64,000 nucleotides of DNA from Chloroflexota bacterium (lineage in GTDB: Bacteria; Chloroflexota; Anaerolineae; Anaerolineales; Villigracilaceae), in the NCBI GenBank assembly GCA_016191845.1, contig JACPVF010000003.1, positions 186,001-250,000 on the forward strand. Direction: 5' to 3'. This document shows positions 52,774 to 62,494 of the stretch, one piece after another (position 1 is the first letter of the stretch; every line of letters starts with the position of its first letter). The notes beneath the pieces were generated by a model. It was not told where the DNA came from and did no database searches. It was given only the letters and a program-made list of their open reading frames with translations. A program made the position numbers and the translations under genes.

Positions 52774-54159
52774 TTAAAGTCCAGCCAGCACGCCAGCGCT
52801 GACCTGGTCGGCATCGCCAGCGGAGAGCACGAGCAGCACGTCGCCGCTGCGAATAACCTTGAGTACGGCCTCGGTCGTCTCGGCCAGCGAGTTGGTAAAA
52901 CGCGCAGCAGGGTGCGGCATGGCACTGACGACCTCGGCCGAGGAAAATTCCTGTCTGGGCTCGCGCGCCGCGTACACTTCGGTAACAAAGACCAGGTCGG
53001 TGTCGGTGAAGGCACGCGTAAACTCAAGAAAGAGAGTTTGTGTGCGCGAGTAGGTGTGCGGCTGCCAGACAGTCAGGATGCGGCGGCCCGGGAAGCGGGC
53101 GCGCGCCGCAGCCAGCGTGGCGCGAATCTCGGTGGGATGATGGGCGTAGTCGTCGATGACGGTCACGCCGTTCTTCTCGCCCACGACCTGGAAGCGCCGC
53201 CCCGTCCCCTTGAAGTCGCCCAACGCGACAGCTGCGTTCTTGAGCGAGAGTCCCTGTACGGCAGCGACCGAAAGAGCCGCCAGCGCGTTGCGGACATTGT
53301 GCTCGCCAGGCACCTGCAGCGATACATTCACTGACTGCACGCCCACTTCGGCGATGTTGGTACTGGCGGTGAAGTTGAAGCCGCCGCGATCGTTCGGTTT
53401 CACGGCGCGGGCCTGCATCCACTGCGGGCTGTTGATGGTCATCTCGCCCTGCACACTGTAGGCCACCACGTGACGTCCGCTCTTGCGGGCGCGAGGCAGC
53501 AGGGACGCGGAACCTTCATCCTCCGAGGAGGCGATCAGCACACCGTCAGGCGGCAATAGATTGACGAACTGCTCGAAGGCGGTAAACATATCCTCGAAGG
53601 TCGGATAACAGTCGGGGTGGTCATGTTCGAGGTTGGTCACCACTGCGATGCGCGGAGCCAGGCCCAGGAACATGCGGTCATACTCGTCGGCTTCGATCAC
53701 GAAAGCGGTGCCCTTGCCCATGCGGGCATTGACGCCGTAATTGTTCATCACGCCGCCGACGATGAAGGACGGGTCGCGTCCGAGCGCGGAGAGCATCCAC
53801 GCGATCATGGCGGTGGTGGTGGTCTTGCCGTGCGTGCCCGCCACGGCAATACCCGTCTTGTTGGCCATCAACTTGCCAAGGAAGTCCGAACGCTTGTAGA
53901 TGGGGATGCCCGCCTGGAGCGCCGCCTTGACCTCAGGGTTGTCGTCGGCAATGGCGGAAGACTTCACGACCCAATCAGCTCCGTTCACATTGCGCGGATG
54001 GTGGCCAATGTACACGGTCACGCCCGCAGCCTGCAGGTCGGCGGCAAAGGAACTCAGGGCCTTGTCCGAACCTGAGACTTCATATCCGCTTTCCTTGAGC
54101 AGGCGCGCAATGGCCGAGAGTCCGCTGCCGCCGATGCCGATGAAGTGAACGCGAGTCAT
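52774..54159 (-). CDS. murC: UDP-N-acetylmuramate--L-alanine ligase
   Basis: Adds L-Ala to UDP-MurNAc. The 461-residue Mur ligase has the N-terminal VHFIGIGGSGLSAIARLL, the ATP loop GTHGKTTTTAMIAWML, EADEYDRMFL, and DDYAHHPTEIRATL. The ATG at 54159 starts directly before the conserved nucleotide-binding strand; a longer reading to 54237 is Ser-rich and overlaps the CvpA-like gene, so it is rejected. Confidence 0.97.
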   Translation of the reverse strand: MTRVHFIGIGGSGLSAIARLLKESGYEVSGSDKALSSFAADLQAAGVTVYIGHHPRNVNGADWVVKSSAIADDNPEVKAALQAGIPIYKRSDFLGKLMANKTGIAVAGTHGKTTTTAMIAWMLSALGRDPSFIVGGVMNNYGVNARMGKGTAFVIEADEYDRMFLGLAPRIAVVTNLEHDHPDCYPTFEDMFTAFEQFVNLLPPDGVLIASSEDEGSASLLPRARKSGRHVVAYSVQGEMTINSPQWMQARAVKPNDRGGFNFTASTNIAEVGVQSVNVSLQVPGEHNVRNALAALSVAAVQGLSLKNAAVALGDFKGTGRRFQVVGEKNGVTVIDDYAHHPTEIRATLAAARARFPGRRILTVWQPHTYSRTQTLFLEFTRAFTDTDLVFVTEVYAAREPRQEFSSAEVVSAMPHPAARFTNSLAETTEAVLKVIRSGDVLLVLSAGDADQVSAGVLAGL

Positions 54160-54172
54160 GTCTGAGCCTGCC

Positions 54173-54706
54173 TTAGATGTAGACCACGATGATGAAAATG
54201 AGGATGATGATGACCGCAAAGTAGATGGTGGGTTCACCCAGCCAACGCGGCGGCATGTAGCTCACCATCGTAGCGATTGCTTCCGCAACCTTTGGGTCCG
54301 TGGGTGGAGTGACGATGTTGGGCAGAGCTGTATAGTTGGTCGCGATCAGGTAGAACAACAACGTACCCGCGATCAGGTAGCCGTTGAAGCCGCCCATCAC
54401 CGCGCCGAACAGACTGTCAGCCAGGCGTTCGCGGCCTGCCTTGGCAGCCAGACGCTGCACCGAGACCACGGTCTGATATCCAAAATACACCAGGCCGATC
54501 AGAATCAGCGAGCGGACCCAAAACAGGGAGGTGCTATCCTGCGGGATGTTCTTGACCAGCGGGATGTAGCGTTCGAGCAGGTAATTGACAGCCAGGGCTG
54601 TGACGACGCTGAACGAGACCATCAATTCCTTGGCCCAACCGCGCATCCAGCCGATGACGGCGAACAGGATGACGTACATCCACAAGACGTACACAATACT
54701 CATCAT
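54173..54706 (-). CDS. CvpA-like membrane protein
   Basis: A 177-residue protein with four to five spans (VYVLWMYVILFAVIGWMRGWAKELM; FWVRSLILIGLVYFGYQTV; GGFNGYLIAGTLLFYLIA; a C-terminal span). The order of a short first span, RGW, and then a second span resembles CvpA/colicin V production proteins, found near wall and division genes in other bacteria. The function is unproven. It overlaps the murG stop by four bases and ends 13 bases before murC. Confidence 0.6.
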   Translation of the reverse strand: MMSIVYVLWMYVILFAVIGWMRGWAKELMVSFSVVTALAVNYLLERYIPLVKNIPQDSTSLFWVRSLILIGLVYFGYQTVVSVQRLAAKAGRERLADSLFGAVMGGFNGYLIAGTLLFYLIATNYTALPNIVTPPTDPKVAEAIATMVSYMPPRWLGEPTIYFAVIIILIFIIVVYI

Positions 54707-55800
54707 AATGGCGTCTCTCCTGCCAGTTCAAGCAACTGGCTGGCAATAGCGCCAGCGGCATCCGGCTGGGCCAGAGTCCGCATGGAGGCGCACATGGCCT
54801 CGCGTTTGGCGGGGTCGTTCAACAGGTCCCTGACCAGCGGGAAGAGGCATTCCTGCATGAGATGATCCTCGAGCAGGATGGCCGCTCCGTGCTGGGACAG
54901 GGCCTCAGCGTTGACTTTCTGGTAGCGCCATGCGTACGGATACGGGACGAGGATGGCGGGCAGTCCGAAGAAGGGATACTCGCCCAGCGACGATGCGCCC
55001 GCACGCGAAACCACCAGGTCGGCGGCGGCCAGGGCGGCGCCCATTTCGTGCAGGTAAGGCATGGCGTGGTAACGATCTGAAAGATTCTGAGGCAGGTCCT
55101 TCGCGGCCGCTTCGACCGTGGGCCAGTCGAGCGAGCCTGTGATGTGGACGACCTGCGCCATTTCGAGCAGGGCGGGCAGGTGGGCCAAAACAGCATTGTT
55201 GATGGTGCGCGCGCCTTTGCTGCCGCCCGTGACCAGCAGGACGGGCAGGTCGCCCGAGAGGCCAAGGCGCTGAATCCCGCTTTGACGGGACCAGCCCTTG
55301 AGGTCCGCGCGCAGGGGGTAGCCCGTAACCACGATGCGCTGTTTCGCGGGGAAATATTCCTTCGAGGCGTCAGCGGTCACGGTCAGGCGGTCGGCGAAAC
55401 GGGCCACGGCTTTGAGCGCCAGCCCGGGTTCGATGTCGGGCACGTACAACAGGGTCGGCACCTTGCGGCCTGCAAAGGCCATCGGGAAGGCTACGTAGCC
55501 GCCCGTGAAAAACAAAACGTCAGGACGGAAGTCCTGGAGGATGCGGCGAGACGCGACGACACCCCGCGAAAGTTTCGCGAGGTTCCCGGGCAGGGCGCGC
55601 AGCCCCACACCGTGGACGCCCGCGGCGGGAATGGACTGGAAGGGGATGCCCGCGCGTTTCACGAGATCCTCCTCCATGCCGCCTTCCCCGCCGACCCAGA
55701 GCGTCTCAACGCCCGGTCGTCGTGTCGTGAGCGCGTTGTGCACGGCGAGCGCGGGATAAACCCCGCCGCCCGTTCCGCCCGCGCAGATCAACAACCGCAC
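54703..55800 (-). CDS. murG: MurG, UDP-GlcNAc:lipid I transferase
   Basis: Adds GlcNAc to lipid I at the inner membrane face. The 365-residue GT-B enzyme has the first G-loop ICAGGTGGGVYPALAV, LLVTGGSKGARTIN, and SRAGASSLGEYPFFGLPAILVPYPYA, which binds UDP-GlcNAc. Start: GTG at 55800 has GGAGGT at seven bases; the ATG at 55818 is in frame but has no ribosome site. The upstream ftsW frame runs about 95 bases into this gene, which is unusual. Confidence 0.95.
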   Translation of the reverse strand: MRLLICAGGTGGGVYPALAVHNALTTRRPGVETLWVGGEGGMEEDLVKRAGIPFQSIPAAGVHGVGLRALPGNLAKLSRGVVASRRILQDFRPDVLFFTGGYVAFPMAFAGRKVPTLLYVPDIEPGLALKAVARFADRLTVTADASKEYFPAKQRIVVTGYPLRADLKGWSRQSGIQRLGLSGDLPVLLVTGGSKGARTINNAVLAHLPALLEMAQVVHITGSLDWPTVEAAAKDLPQNLSDRYHAMPYLHEMGAALAAADLVVSRAGASSLGEYPFFGLPAILVPYPYAWRYQKVNAEALSQHGAAILLEDHLMQECLFPLVRDLLNDPAKREAMCASMRTLAQPDAAGAIASQLLELAGETPL

Positions 55801-56971
55801 CGTAAGACCTCCATTCATCGTCCGTCATGGTTCCCTCACCGCGTTGGCGGGAGATGTTGAGCAGAATGCCGATGGCCGCCAGAGAAGCGACCAGGTTCGA
55901 ACCGCCCGCACTGATGAAGGGCAGGGCGTTTCCAGCGAAGGGTAACAGACCGACCATCACAGCCATGTTGATGAGGGCTTCCATGCCGATCCAAATGACC
56001 AGACCAGAAGCCAGCAACGTGCCGAGCATATCGGGCGCGCGGCGGGCAATGACCAACCCGCGCCAGAAGAGCATCACATACAAACCGACCAGCGCTATCG
56101 AGCCGAACAGGCCCAGTTCCTCGGCGATGACGGCAAAGATGCTGTCGGTGGGCGGGACAGGCAGACCCGTCAGCTTGGATTGCGACTGGCCAATACCCAC
56201 GCCGAAGAATCCGCCGTTGACGATGGCCTCGAAAGAGCGCCGCACATGATACGAAGCCTGGGTCGGGTCCTTGATGCCCGCCAGGAAGGTATCCACGCGC
56301 TCACGGCCCGTCGCGCTGACCTGCACCACGATGGCCGCGGCCACGATGGCCACCAACAACAGTACACCGATCTGCTTCAAGTCACCGCCCGACAGGAAGA
56401 AGAGCAGGCCGCCCAGGATGAGCACCGTCCCCGCGGCGCTCAGGTCGGGCTGCTGATAGATCAAGCCGCCCACCACCCCGAGGATCACGCCCAGAGGGAT
56501 GAGGCCCAACTGGATGTCGTGCAGCATATTCCGCTTGGCGTACAGCCAGACCGACAAATAAATGATCGAGACCAGCTTGGCCAATTCCGAGGGTTGAACC
56601 GAACCTTCGAAGAAGGCTCGCTTTGCACCCAGGCGGATCTCGTTCATCAACAACACGCCGATCAGCAACACGATGGTGAAGATCATGGCAGGCACGATCA
56701 TCTGTCGCCAGTGGTGATAATCGAAGAAGGCCAGCCCCAGGGCCACCACCGCGCCGACGCCCAGCCAGGTCAACTGGCGGTTGAACATGTACATCGGCGA
56801 GTCGAAGATCTGGAGCGAGAAATCCCAAGAGGCCGAGAACAGCATGACCAACCCGAAGATGACCAGCGCAACGACGGTCACCAGCAGGGGCAGGTCAAAA
56901 CTGCGGCGCGGTGCAACCTGGGAACGGGGTTGAGCCGCATACGGCTGTTTTACGAAAGTTTCAGCACCCAT
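55706..56971 (-). CDS. ftsW: SEDS glycosyltransferase FtsW
   Basis: Lipid II polymerase of the septum. About ten spans lie between residues 28 and 375. Conserved blocks are GLVMLFSASWDF, PSELAKLVSIIYLSVWL, QPDLSAAGTVLILGG, GQSQSKLTGLPVPPTDSIFAVIAEELG and LLPFAGNALPFISAGGSNLVASLAAIGILLNISR. The 45 residues after that (rich in Arg) read over the start of murG in another frame. They are either a true cytoplasmic tail or a frameshift artefact near 55820. The protein ends at 421 residues as it stands. The start overlaps the murD end by 22 bases. Confidence 0.94.
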   Translation of the reverse strand: MGAETFVKQPYAAQPRSQVAPRRSFDLPLLVTVVALVIFGLVMLFSASWDFSLQIFDSPMYMFNRQLTWLGVGAVVALGLAFFDYHHWRQMIVPAMIFTIVLLIGVLLMNEIRLGAKRAFFEGSVQPSELAKLVSIIYLSVWLYAKRNMLHDIQLGLIPLGVILGVVGGLIYQQPDLSAAGTVLILGGLLFFLSGGDLKQIGVLLLVAIVAAAIVVQVSATGRERVDTFLAGIKDPTQASYHVRRSFEAIVNGGFFGVGIGQSQSKLTGLPVPPTDSIFAVIAEELGLFGSIALVGLYVMLFWRGLVIARRAPDMLGTLLASGLVIWIGMEALINMAVMVGLLPFAGNALPFISAGGSNLVASLAAIGILLNISRQRGEGTMTDDEWRSYGAVVDLRGRNGRRGLSRARRAQRAHDTTTGR

Positions 56972-58320
56972 TCTCTAAACCTCTCTCCTCGTTCGGCAAA
57001 ATCCTTGAAGGCGTCGTAGCTCGTGCCGCCCGGCGAAAGCAGGACGACGTCGCCCGCTTCGGCCACTTCCGCGGCCTGGAGAACCGCCTGCTCGAGCGTC
57101 TCGCAACGCGTCAACGTCTGCGGCCTGGACCCCGAGCCTGCCACCGCTTTCTCGATCTTTTCCGCCGCCTCACCGAATAGCACCACGTGATCCACGCGCT
57201 GATGGATGAGGGCGGCCAGATCGTCCCAGGGCAGATCCTTGTCACGGCCGCCGAGCAGCAGCACGATTGGCTCCTCGAAAGCACGGACGGCGGCCATGGT
57301 CCGCTCAGGAGCGGTGGCGATCGAGTCGTTGTACCAGCGCACGCCGCGCAGTTCGCGGACCAACTCCAGTCGATGCGGCACCCCGTGGAAATCTTCCACA
57401 GCAGCCAGCATGGCATCCAGCGGGAAGCCCGCCGCATGCGCAACGGTGAAGGCGGCCAGGACGTTGCTCACGTTGTGATCGCCGCGCAACAGGACCTTCT
57501 CGCGCAGCATCAAAGGCACATAGGCATTCCCGTCGCGCAGGGCCAACAACCCATCATGGAAGTATGCGCCGTTCAGGCTTTCGTCCAACTCATGCAGGCT
57601 GAACGTAAACAGTTTGCCTTTGACATGGTCGCGCAGGTTCCATGCACCAAGGTCATCGTAACCCAGAACCGCCACATCCTTTGCAGATTGGAAATCCAGC
57701 AGGCGGGCCTTGGCAGCCGTGTACGCTTCCATCGTGCCGTGGCGGTCAAGGTGATTGGGGGTGATGTTGAGGATCGCGCCCACGTTCGGAGAAACGGTCA
57801 TCTGCTCCAGTTGGAACGAGGATAATTCCAGGATGGCCAGGTCGGTCGGCTTCATCTCATCCACGTAGTTGATGAGCGGGTCACCGATGTTACCGCCGAT
57901 GTAGGCCGCGCCGCCGTAGGCTTCCTTCGCCATGCGTCCCACCAACGTGGTGGTGGTCGTCTTGCCCGCCGAACCCGTGATACCAATGGTGCGGCACGGG
58001 ACGATCTCCATGAAGACCTGTGTGTCGTTCGAGAGCGGGATGCCACGCTTGAGCGCTTCCGCCACGATGGGCAGAGTCAACGGGACGCCGCCCGAGAGGC
58101 ACAACAGATCGCAATCGTTCAGCAGTTCAAGCGGATGTCCGCCCAACGCCCAGGTGATCGACAGGTCGGCCAGGGACTCACGGGCGGAGGCCATCTGCGC
58201 CTCGGTCCGCGCATCGGACAGGGTCACATGCGCGCCGTGCCGTGTCAGCCAGCGTGCCAGGGCCAGCCCCTGTCGGGCCGCACCGAGGATGAGCACGCGT
58301 TTACCGGTCCAAGCATGCAT
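56950..58320 (-). CDS. murD: UDP-N-acetylmuramoylalanine--D-glutamate ligase
   Basis: Adds D-Glu to UDP-MurNAc-L-Ala. The 456-residue protein has RVLILGAARQGLALARWL at its start, ITGSAGKTTTTTLVGRM as ATP loop, ITPNHLDRHGTMEAYTAAK, and WYNDSIATAPERTMAAV, which fit MurD rather than MurC/E/F. The last block LLSPGGTSYDAFKDFAERG is typical of MurD. One base separates it from mraY. Confidence 0.97.
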   Translation of the reverse strand: MHAWTGKRVLILGAARQGLALARWLTRHGAHVTLSDARTEAQMASARESLADLSITWALGGHPLELLNDCDLLCLSGGVPLTLPIVAEALKRGIPLSNDTQVFMEIVPCRTIGITGSAGKTTTTTLVGRMAKEAYGGAAYIGGNIGDPLINYVDEMKPTDLAILELSSFQLEQMTVSPNVGAILNITPNHLDRHGTMEAYTAAKARLLDFQSAKDVAVLGYDDLGAWNLRDHVKGKLFTFSLHELDESLNGAYFHDGLLALRDGNAYVPLMLREKVLLRGDHNVSNVLAAFTVAHAAGFPLDAMLAAVEDFHGVPHRLELVRELRGVRWYNDSIATAPERTMAAVRAFEEPIVLLLGGRDKDLPWDDLAALIHQRVDHVVLFGEAAEKIEKAVAGSGSRPQTLTRCETLEQAVLQAAEVAEAGDVVLLSPGGTSYDAFKDFAERGERFREWVLKLS

Positions 58321-58321
58321 C

Positions 58322-59329
58322 TTATACCGAGGCCAATCCCACGCCGATCAAGCCTGCCAGCAGGCCGATCAGCCAGAAGCGTTGCACGATCTGAGTCTCA
58401 CTCCAGCCGAGCAGTTCGAAGTGCAAGTGCAAGGGCGCCATCTTGAAGAGGCGTTTACCCTTGGTCAGTTTGAAATAGCCGATCTGCAGCGTAACGCTGA
58501 CTGCTTCGCTGAGCGGGATGATGCCAATCAGGAGCAACATGGGCCATTGACCCGTCATCAACGCGACCACGCCCAGGGTCCCGCCCAAAGCCAGGGAACC
58601 GGCATCACCCATGAACAGTTCCGCAGGATGGACGTTGAACCACAGGAAGCCAAAGAGCGCGCCTACCAATGTAAAACAGAAACGCGCCACATAGAACTGT
58701 CCCTGAATGAGGGCGATGCCGCCATAGGCGGCAAAAGCGGTGGCGGCGATCAACCCGGCCAGGCCATCCAGCCCATCCGTGAAGTTGACTGCGTTGGACT
58801 CGGCCACGATGATGAAGGCCGCGATCGGGATGTACCATAGGCCCAGTTCCAGGTCGAAGTTCAAGCCAGGAACATAAATAGAGGGTGCACGCAAAACATA
58901 TTTCAACACGGCAGCAATGAAGAGTGCCAGAGCCACCTGGGCAATGAACTTGGTACGGGCACTCATGCCCACACCGCGCCGCTTGCCACGGATGCCCTGC
59001 CAGTCGTCGATGGCGCCGATAAGGCCAAAACCGATCATGGAAATCAGCGGCACTGCAATGGAGCGGCCGATGGCGCTTTGCTGAAGGCCGATCAACGAGA
59101 CCGCATTCAGCAAGCCGGTCAATAACAGGACGGGCAGGATGAAGAGCAGGCCGCCCATGGTAGGTGTGCCCATCTTGACGGCATGCTGGCCCGGTTCCTC
59201 CACGCGGATCAACTTGCCGATCTTGAAGTGGCGCAGCACACGCAGGAATGGTCCACCCCAGATGATCGACATCAGGAAGGAGAGACCTGCCAGGCTGAGG
59301 GCCAGGGTGGCTTGGTTGACGTGGTTCAT
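58322..59329 (-). CDS. mraY: Phospho-MurNAc-pentapeptide transferase
   Basis: Makes lipid I on undecaprenyl phosphate. The 335-residue polytopic protein has GTPTMGGLLFI, SNAVNFTDGLDGLAG and FMGDAGSLALGG. The periplasm-facing/UDP-sugar loop reads PLHLHFELLGWSE, so the middle His of the usual HHH triplet is Leu. All catalytic Asp positions appear present. It overlaps murF by four bases. Confidence 0.95.
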   Translation of the reverse strand: MNHVNQATLALSLAGLSFLMSIIWGGPFLRVLRHFKIGKLIRVEEPGQHAVKMGTPTMGGLLFILPVLLLTGLLNAVSLIGLQQSAIGRSIAVPLISMIGFGLIGAIDDWQGIRGKRRGVGMSARTKFIAQVALALFIAAVLKYVLRAPSIYVPGLNFDLELGLWYIPIAAFIIVAESNAVNFTDGLDGLAGLIAATAFAAYGGIALIQGQFYVARFCFTLVGALFGFLWFNVHPAELFMGDAGSLALGGTLGVVALMTGQWPMLLLIGIIPLSEAVSVTLQIGYFKLTKGKRLFKMAPLHLHFELLGWSETQIVQRFWLIGLLAGLIGVGLASV

Positions 59330-60741
59330 GAGCGGATCTCCAGGTCGGCGGTGATGCGGTCCATACGCAGGCCGTGTGAGCCCTTGATCAACACGGCATC
59401 ATTGCTGGCCAGGTTACGTTTCAACCAGTCCACGATGGGTTCGTGAGCCTGGAATTCGATCACGCGGTTGTTCCGCATTCCGGCGCGGCGGGCGGCTTCC
59501 GCGATCATGCGCGCGCGTGGGCCAAGCGTCAGCAGGGTGTGTGCCACCTGGGCGGCGCGCATCCCCACCATCTCGTGTCCCTGGCGTTCGTAGGGACCCA
59601 GTTCAAGCATGTCGCCCAATACGGCGATCTTGCGTCCGTCCAATTCACTGAGCAGGTTGAGGGCAGCCAGCATCGACTCGGGTGAGGCGTTGTAGGTGTC
59701 GTCGAGGATCAGCGCACCCGCTTCGGTGCGGACAGCCACCAGACGCAGTTGGGAATGTCCCTGACGCAGGCCGTCGAAAATCTCCTGCCAGGTCAGTCCC
59801 TCCACCAATCCGACGGCCGTGGCGCGCAGAGCGGTATGCACGGAATGACGTCCGATCATCGGGATGCGGACGTGCAGGGTCTCACGATGGTAGTGCAGGC
59901 GGAAGCGGATGCCGTCCAGCCCAAGGCCTTCCACGTTGTCGGCCCACAGTTCGGATTCGGGCGAGAGGCCATAGAAGAATACGCGCGCGCGGGTCTTCTC
60001 TTCCATCTTGCGAACCCATGGGTCATCGAAGTTCAGGACCGCCACCCCATCCTCAGGCAGGGACTGGACCAATTCGGACTTACCGAGGAAGATGTTTTCC
60101 TGGGAACCCGCCCGCTCCGCGTGGACGGTGCCCACGTTGCTGACCACGCCGACCTGCGGCTGGGCGATATCGCACAGGAAGGCGATCTCCCCCGGCACGT
60201 AGAATCCCATTTCGAGCACGGCATGTTCATAGCCCGAGCCCAGGCGCAACACGGTCAACGGCAGGCCGATCTCGTTATTGAGATTGCCCGGGCTTTTGAG
60301 CGTGCGATAACGCTGGCTGAGCACCTGCGCCACCACTTCCTTGGTGGTCGACTTGCCGACACTGCCGGTGATGCCCACCACGCGCAGGTTCAGTTTGCGC
60401 CGCCAGAAGCGGGCAATGCGCTGCAGGGCCGAGACCGTATTGTCCACGCGCAGGCACAAGGGTGAGGCCAGGTCGAAGGCGGGGTCCACCGTCAGACCGC
60501 CGCGCAGATCGAGGGTCCGCAGCGAGGAGTCTACATCCCGCTGGATTAAAGCAAAAGAGGCGCCGCGTCGAAACGCTTCGCCGATGAAGTCGTGTCCGTC
60601 CGCCCGCTCGCCCGGGATGGCCACGAACAGCGAACCAGGGATCACCTGCCGCGAGTCGATGGCCGCCTCGGTGATGACCGTGGCGGCGTTCTCCGGGCGG
60701 AGACCTGTGAGGGCTTCGAGCGCATCTGCGAGCGTGAGCAT
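59326..60741 (-). CDS. murF: UDP-MurNAc-tripeptide--D-Ala-D-Ala ligase
   Basis: Completes the wall pentapeptide precursor. The 471-residue protein has the MurF/MurE N-terminal IDSRQVIPGSLFVAIPGERADGHDF, the ATP loop GITGSVGKSTTKEVV, SPGNLNNEIGLPLT (a MurF-type block) and LILDDTYNASPESMLAAL. LIKGSHGLRMDRI near the end fits MurF, not MurE. One base separates it from ftsI. Confidence 0.96.
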   Translation of the reverse strand: MLTLADALEALTGLRPENAATVITEAAIDSRQVIPGSLFVAIPGERADGHDFIGEAFRRGASFALIQRDVDSSLRTLDLRGGLTVDPAFDLASPLCLRVDNTVSALQRIARFWRRKLNLRVVGITGSVGKSTTKEVVAQVLSQRYRTLKSPGNLNNEIGLPLTVLRLGSGYEHAVLEMGFYVPGEIAFLCDIAQPQVGVVSNVGTVHAERAGSQENIFLGKSELVQSLPEDGVAVLNFDDPWVRKMEEKTRARVFFYGLSPESELWADNVEGLGLDGIRFRLHYHRETLHVRIPMIGRHSVHTALRATAVGLVEGLTWQEIFDGLRQGHSQLRLVAVRTEAGALILDDTYNASPESMLAALNLLSELDGRKIAVLGDMLELGPYERQGHEMVGMRAAQVAHTLLTLGPRARMIAEAARRAGMRNNRVIEFQAHEPIVDWLKRNLASNDAVLIKGSHGLRMDRITADLEIRS

Positions 60742-60742
60742 G

Positions 60743-62494
60743 TTATTTGGCGGCGATCTGTTGTCGGATATAGTCGGGTGGAATATCCAATAAGATGACG
60801 GTTTTCTGGGCCATCTCCGAAAAAACCGGGGCGGCCGTCTCGGAGCCCCAGATGGAGGCCGAGGGTTGTTCGAGCCAGACGTAGATCATGAATTGTGGAT
60901 CATCCACCGGACCCCAACCGATGAAGGAAGCGTTGGTGTGGGTCGAGTCGTAATAGCCTTCCGGGGTGGGGATCTGGGCAGTACCGGTCTTGCCAGCCAC
61001 GCGGTAGCCGGGTACCAACGCCAGCGAGGATTCCTGTTCGAGCGAGATCGCCAGCATTTCACTCAAGGTGCGGGCGGTGGTCTGCTGGATGGGTGAACCT
61101 GCGTATTGAGCGGGCACGTTGTACTGATGGCCTTCGCGCATCATGGCATACAGCACGTGCGGTGTGACCATGCGCCCGTCGTTGGCGATGGATGAAGCAG
61201 CCATCATCATCTGGATGGGTGTGACCGCCACACCCTGACCGAAGGAGTTGGTCCCCAAATCGACGGGATACCAATCCTCGTCACCCGGGATCTTGAGTCT
61301 GCCCGCCGCTTCCCCGGCCAGATCCACGCCGGTCAGGCGGCCCAGGCCGAAGCGATTCATGTAGCCGTAGAAGGTTTCCGCGCCCATGCTGGTGGACAAC
61401 CAGGCCATGCACACGTTGAGCGAGTGCTGGAGGCATCCCACCATATCCTGCGGACCCCAGGCCTGACGGTCCCAGTTCTGGATGGTTGCGCCGCCGACCA
61501 TGATCGCGCCGGTGTCGAGGAAAGGTGTGTTGGCGTTGACCGTACCGCTGTCGAGCGCGGCGGCCATGGTGAGAACCTTCATGACCGAGCCCGGCTCGTA
61601 GGGCACGCTGACAGCCTGGTCGAATTCGCTGGCGTTATCGTAGACCACGCCATAATTCCAGAACTCGTTCAAGTTCATGCGCGGCGTGACCGCCATGGCC
61701 AGCAACTCACCCGTCTTCGGGTCCATGACGATGATGGTGCCGCCCTTGGCGCCGTAGGTGGTGAGGGCCTTATCGAGGATCTGTTCCGCCGCGGCCTGCA
61801 AGTCGCGGTGGATGGTCAGTACCAGGGTGGTGCCATTGGGCACATGCGGAATCTCGACGGCTTTGTTCGGGTCGGTGGGGACCATCACCTGGATGGGGTT
61901 ACCTGCCAGCAGGTCGTTGTATTTTTCTTCGATGCCGAAGTAACCCCGTCCCTCGCGGTTGACGAATCCCAAAATGTTGGAAGCCAGTGAATTCTCAGGG
62001 TAACTACGCTGGGGATGCGAACTGAATTCCAAACCGGTCAACGCACCCAGCGTGCCAGAAGCAGCCTGATTCTGGGTTTCCTGCTGCAGGGTCTGCAAGG
62101 CCAGGGCTTTGTCACTTTCCACGTAATTGGCCAATACCAGGTAACTCAACCCTTGAGGTGGGTTGGTCATCTGATTGAGCAGTTCGTTGTAGTCCAGTCC
62201 CAATTGCGAACTGACCGCCAGCGCAATCGCGCCGGGGTCGCGCATGGACTTCAGGTTCACACCGATCTCATAAACCGTGCGGTTACCCGCCAGCAGGTGC
62301 CCATCGCGGTCGTAAATCTCACCGCGGTCGGGATAGAAGGTCCGCAGTTCGGTGGCGTATTCCATACCCTGCTCACGGAACGCAGCCGCCTCCGGGCTGG
62401 TCTGGATGCGGACGATCTGCGCCAGGATTGCAAATGCAAAAAAGGCCAGCAGGCCCGCCAGTGCATTCGAACGCCAGGCGTATTGTTTTCTCAT
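60743..62494 (-). CDS. ftsI: Septal penicillin-binding protein (FtsI/PBP2-type)
   Basis: Transpeptidase that works with FtsW. The 583-residue class B PBP has one N-terminal span (LAGLLAFFAFAILAQIVRI), a dimerisation domain opening FYPDRGEIYDRDGHLLAGN, and a catalytic domain with the SxxK motif PGSVMKVL, SxN motif SLNVCMAW and AGKTGTAQIP. No PASTA domain is present. The ATG at 62494 overlaps the ftsL stop (ATGA); the longer reading to 62533 lies inside ftsL. Confidence 0.96.
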   Translation of the reverse strand: MRKQYAWRSNALAGLLAFFAFAILAQIVRIQTSPEAAAFREQGMEYATELRTFYPDRGEIYDRDGHLLAGNRTVYEIGVNLKSMRDPGAIALAVSSQLGLDYNELLNQMTNPPQGLSYLVLANYVESDKALALQTLQQETQNQAASGTLGALTGLEFSSHPQRSYPENSLASNILGFVNREGRGYFGIEEKYNDLLAGNPIQVMVPTDPNKAVEIPHVPNGTTLVLTIHRDLQAAAEQILDKALTTYGAKGGTIIVMDPKTGELLAMAVTPRMNLNEFWNYGVVYDNASEFDQAVSVPYEPGSVMKVLTMAAALDSGTVNANTPFLDTGAIMVGGATIQNWDRQAWGPQDMVGCLQHSLNVCMAWLSTSMGAETFYGYMNRFGLGRLTGVDLAGEAAGRLKIPGDEDWYPVDLGTNSFGQGVAVTPIQMMMAASSIANDGRMVTPHVLYAMMREGHQYNVPAQYAGSPIQQTTARTLSEMLAISLEQESSLALVPGYRVAGKTGTAQIPTPEGYYDSTHTNASFIGWGPVDDPQFMIYVWLEQPSASIWGSETAAPVFSEMAQKTVILLDIPPDYIRQQIAAK

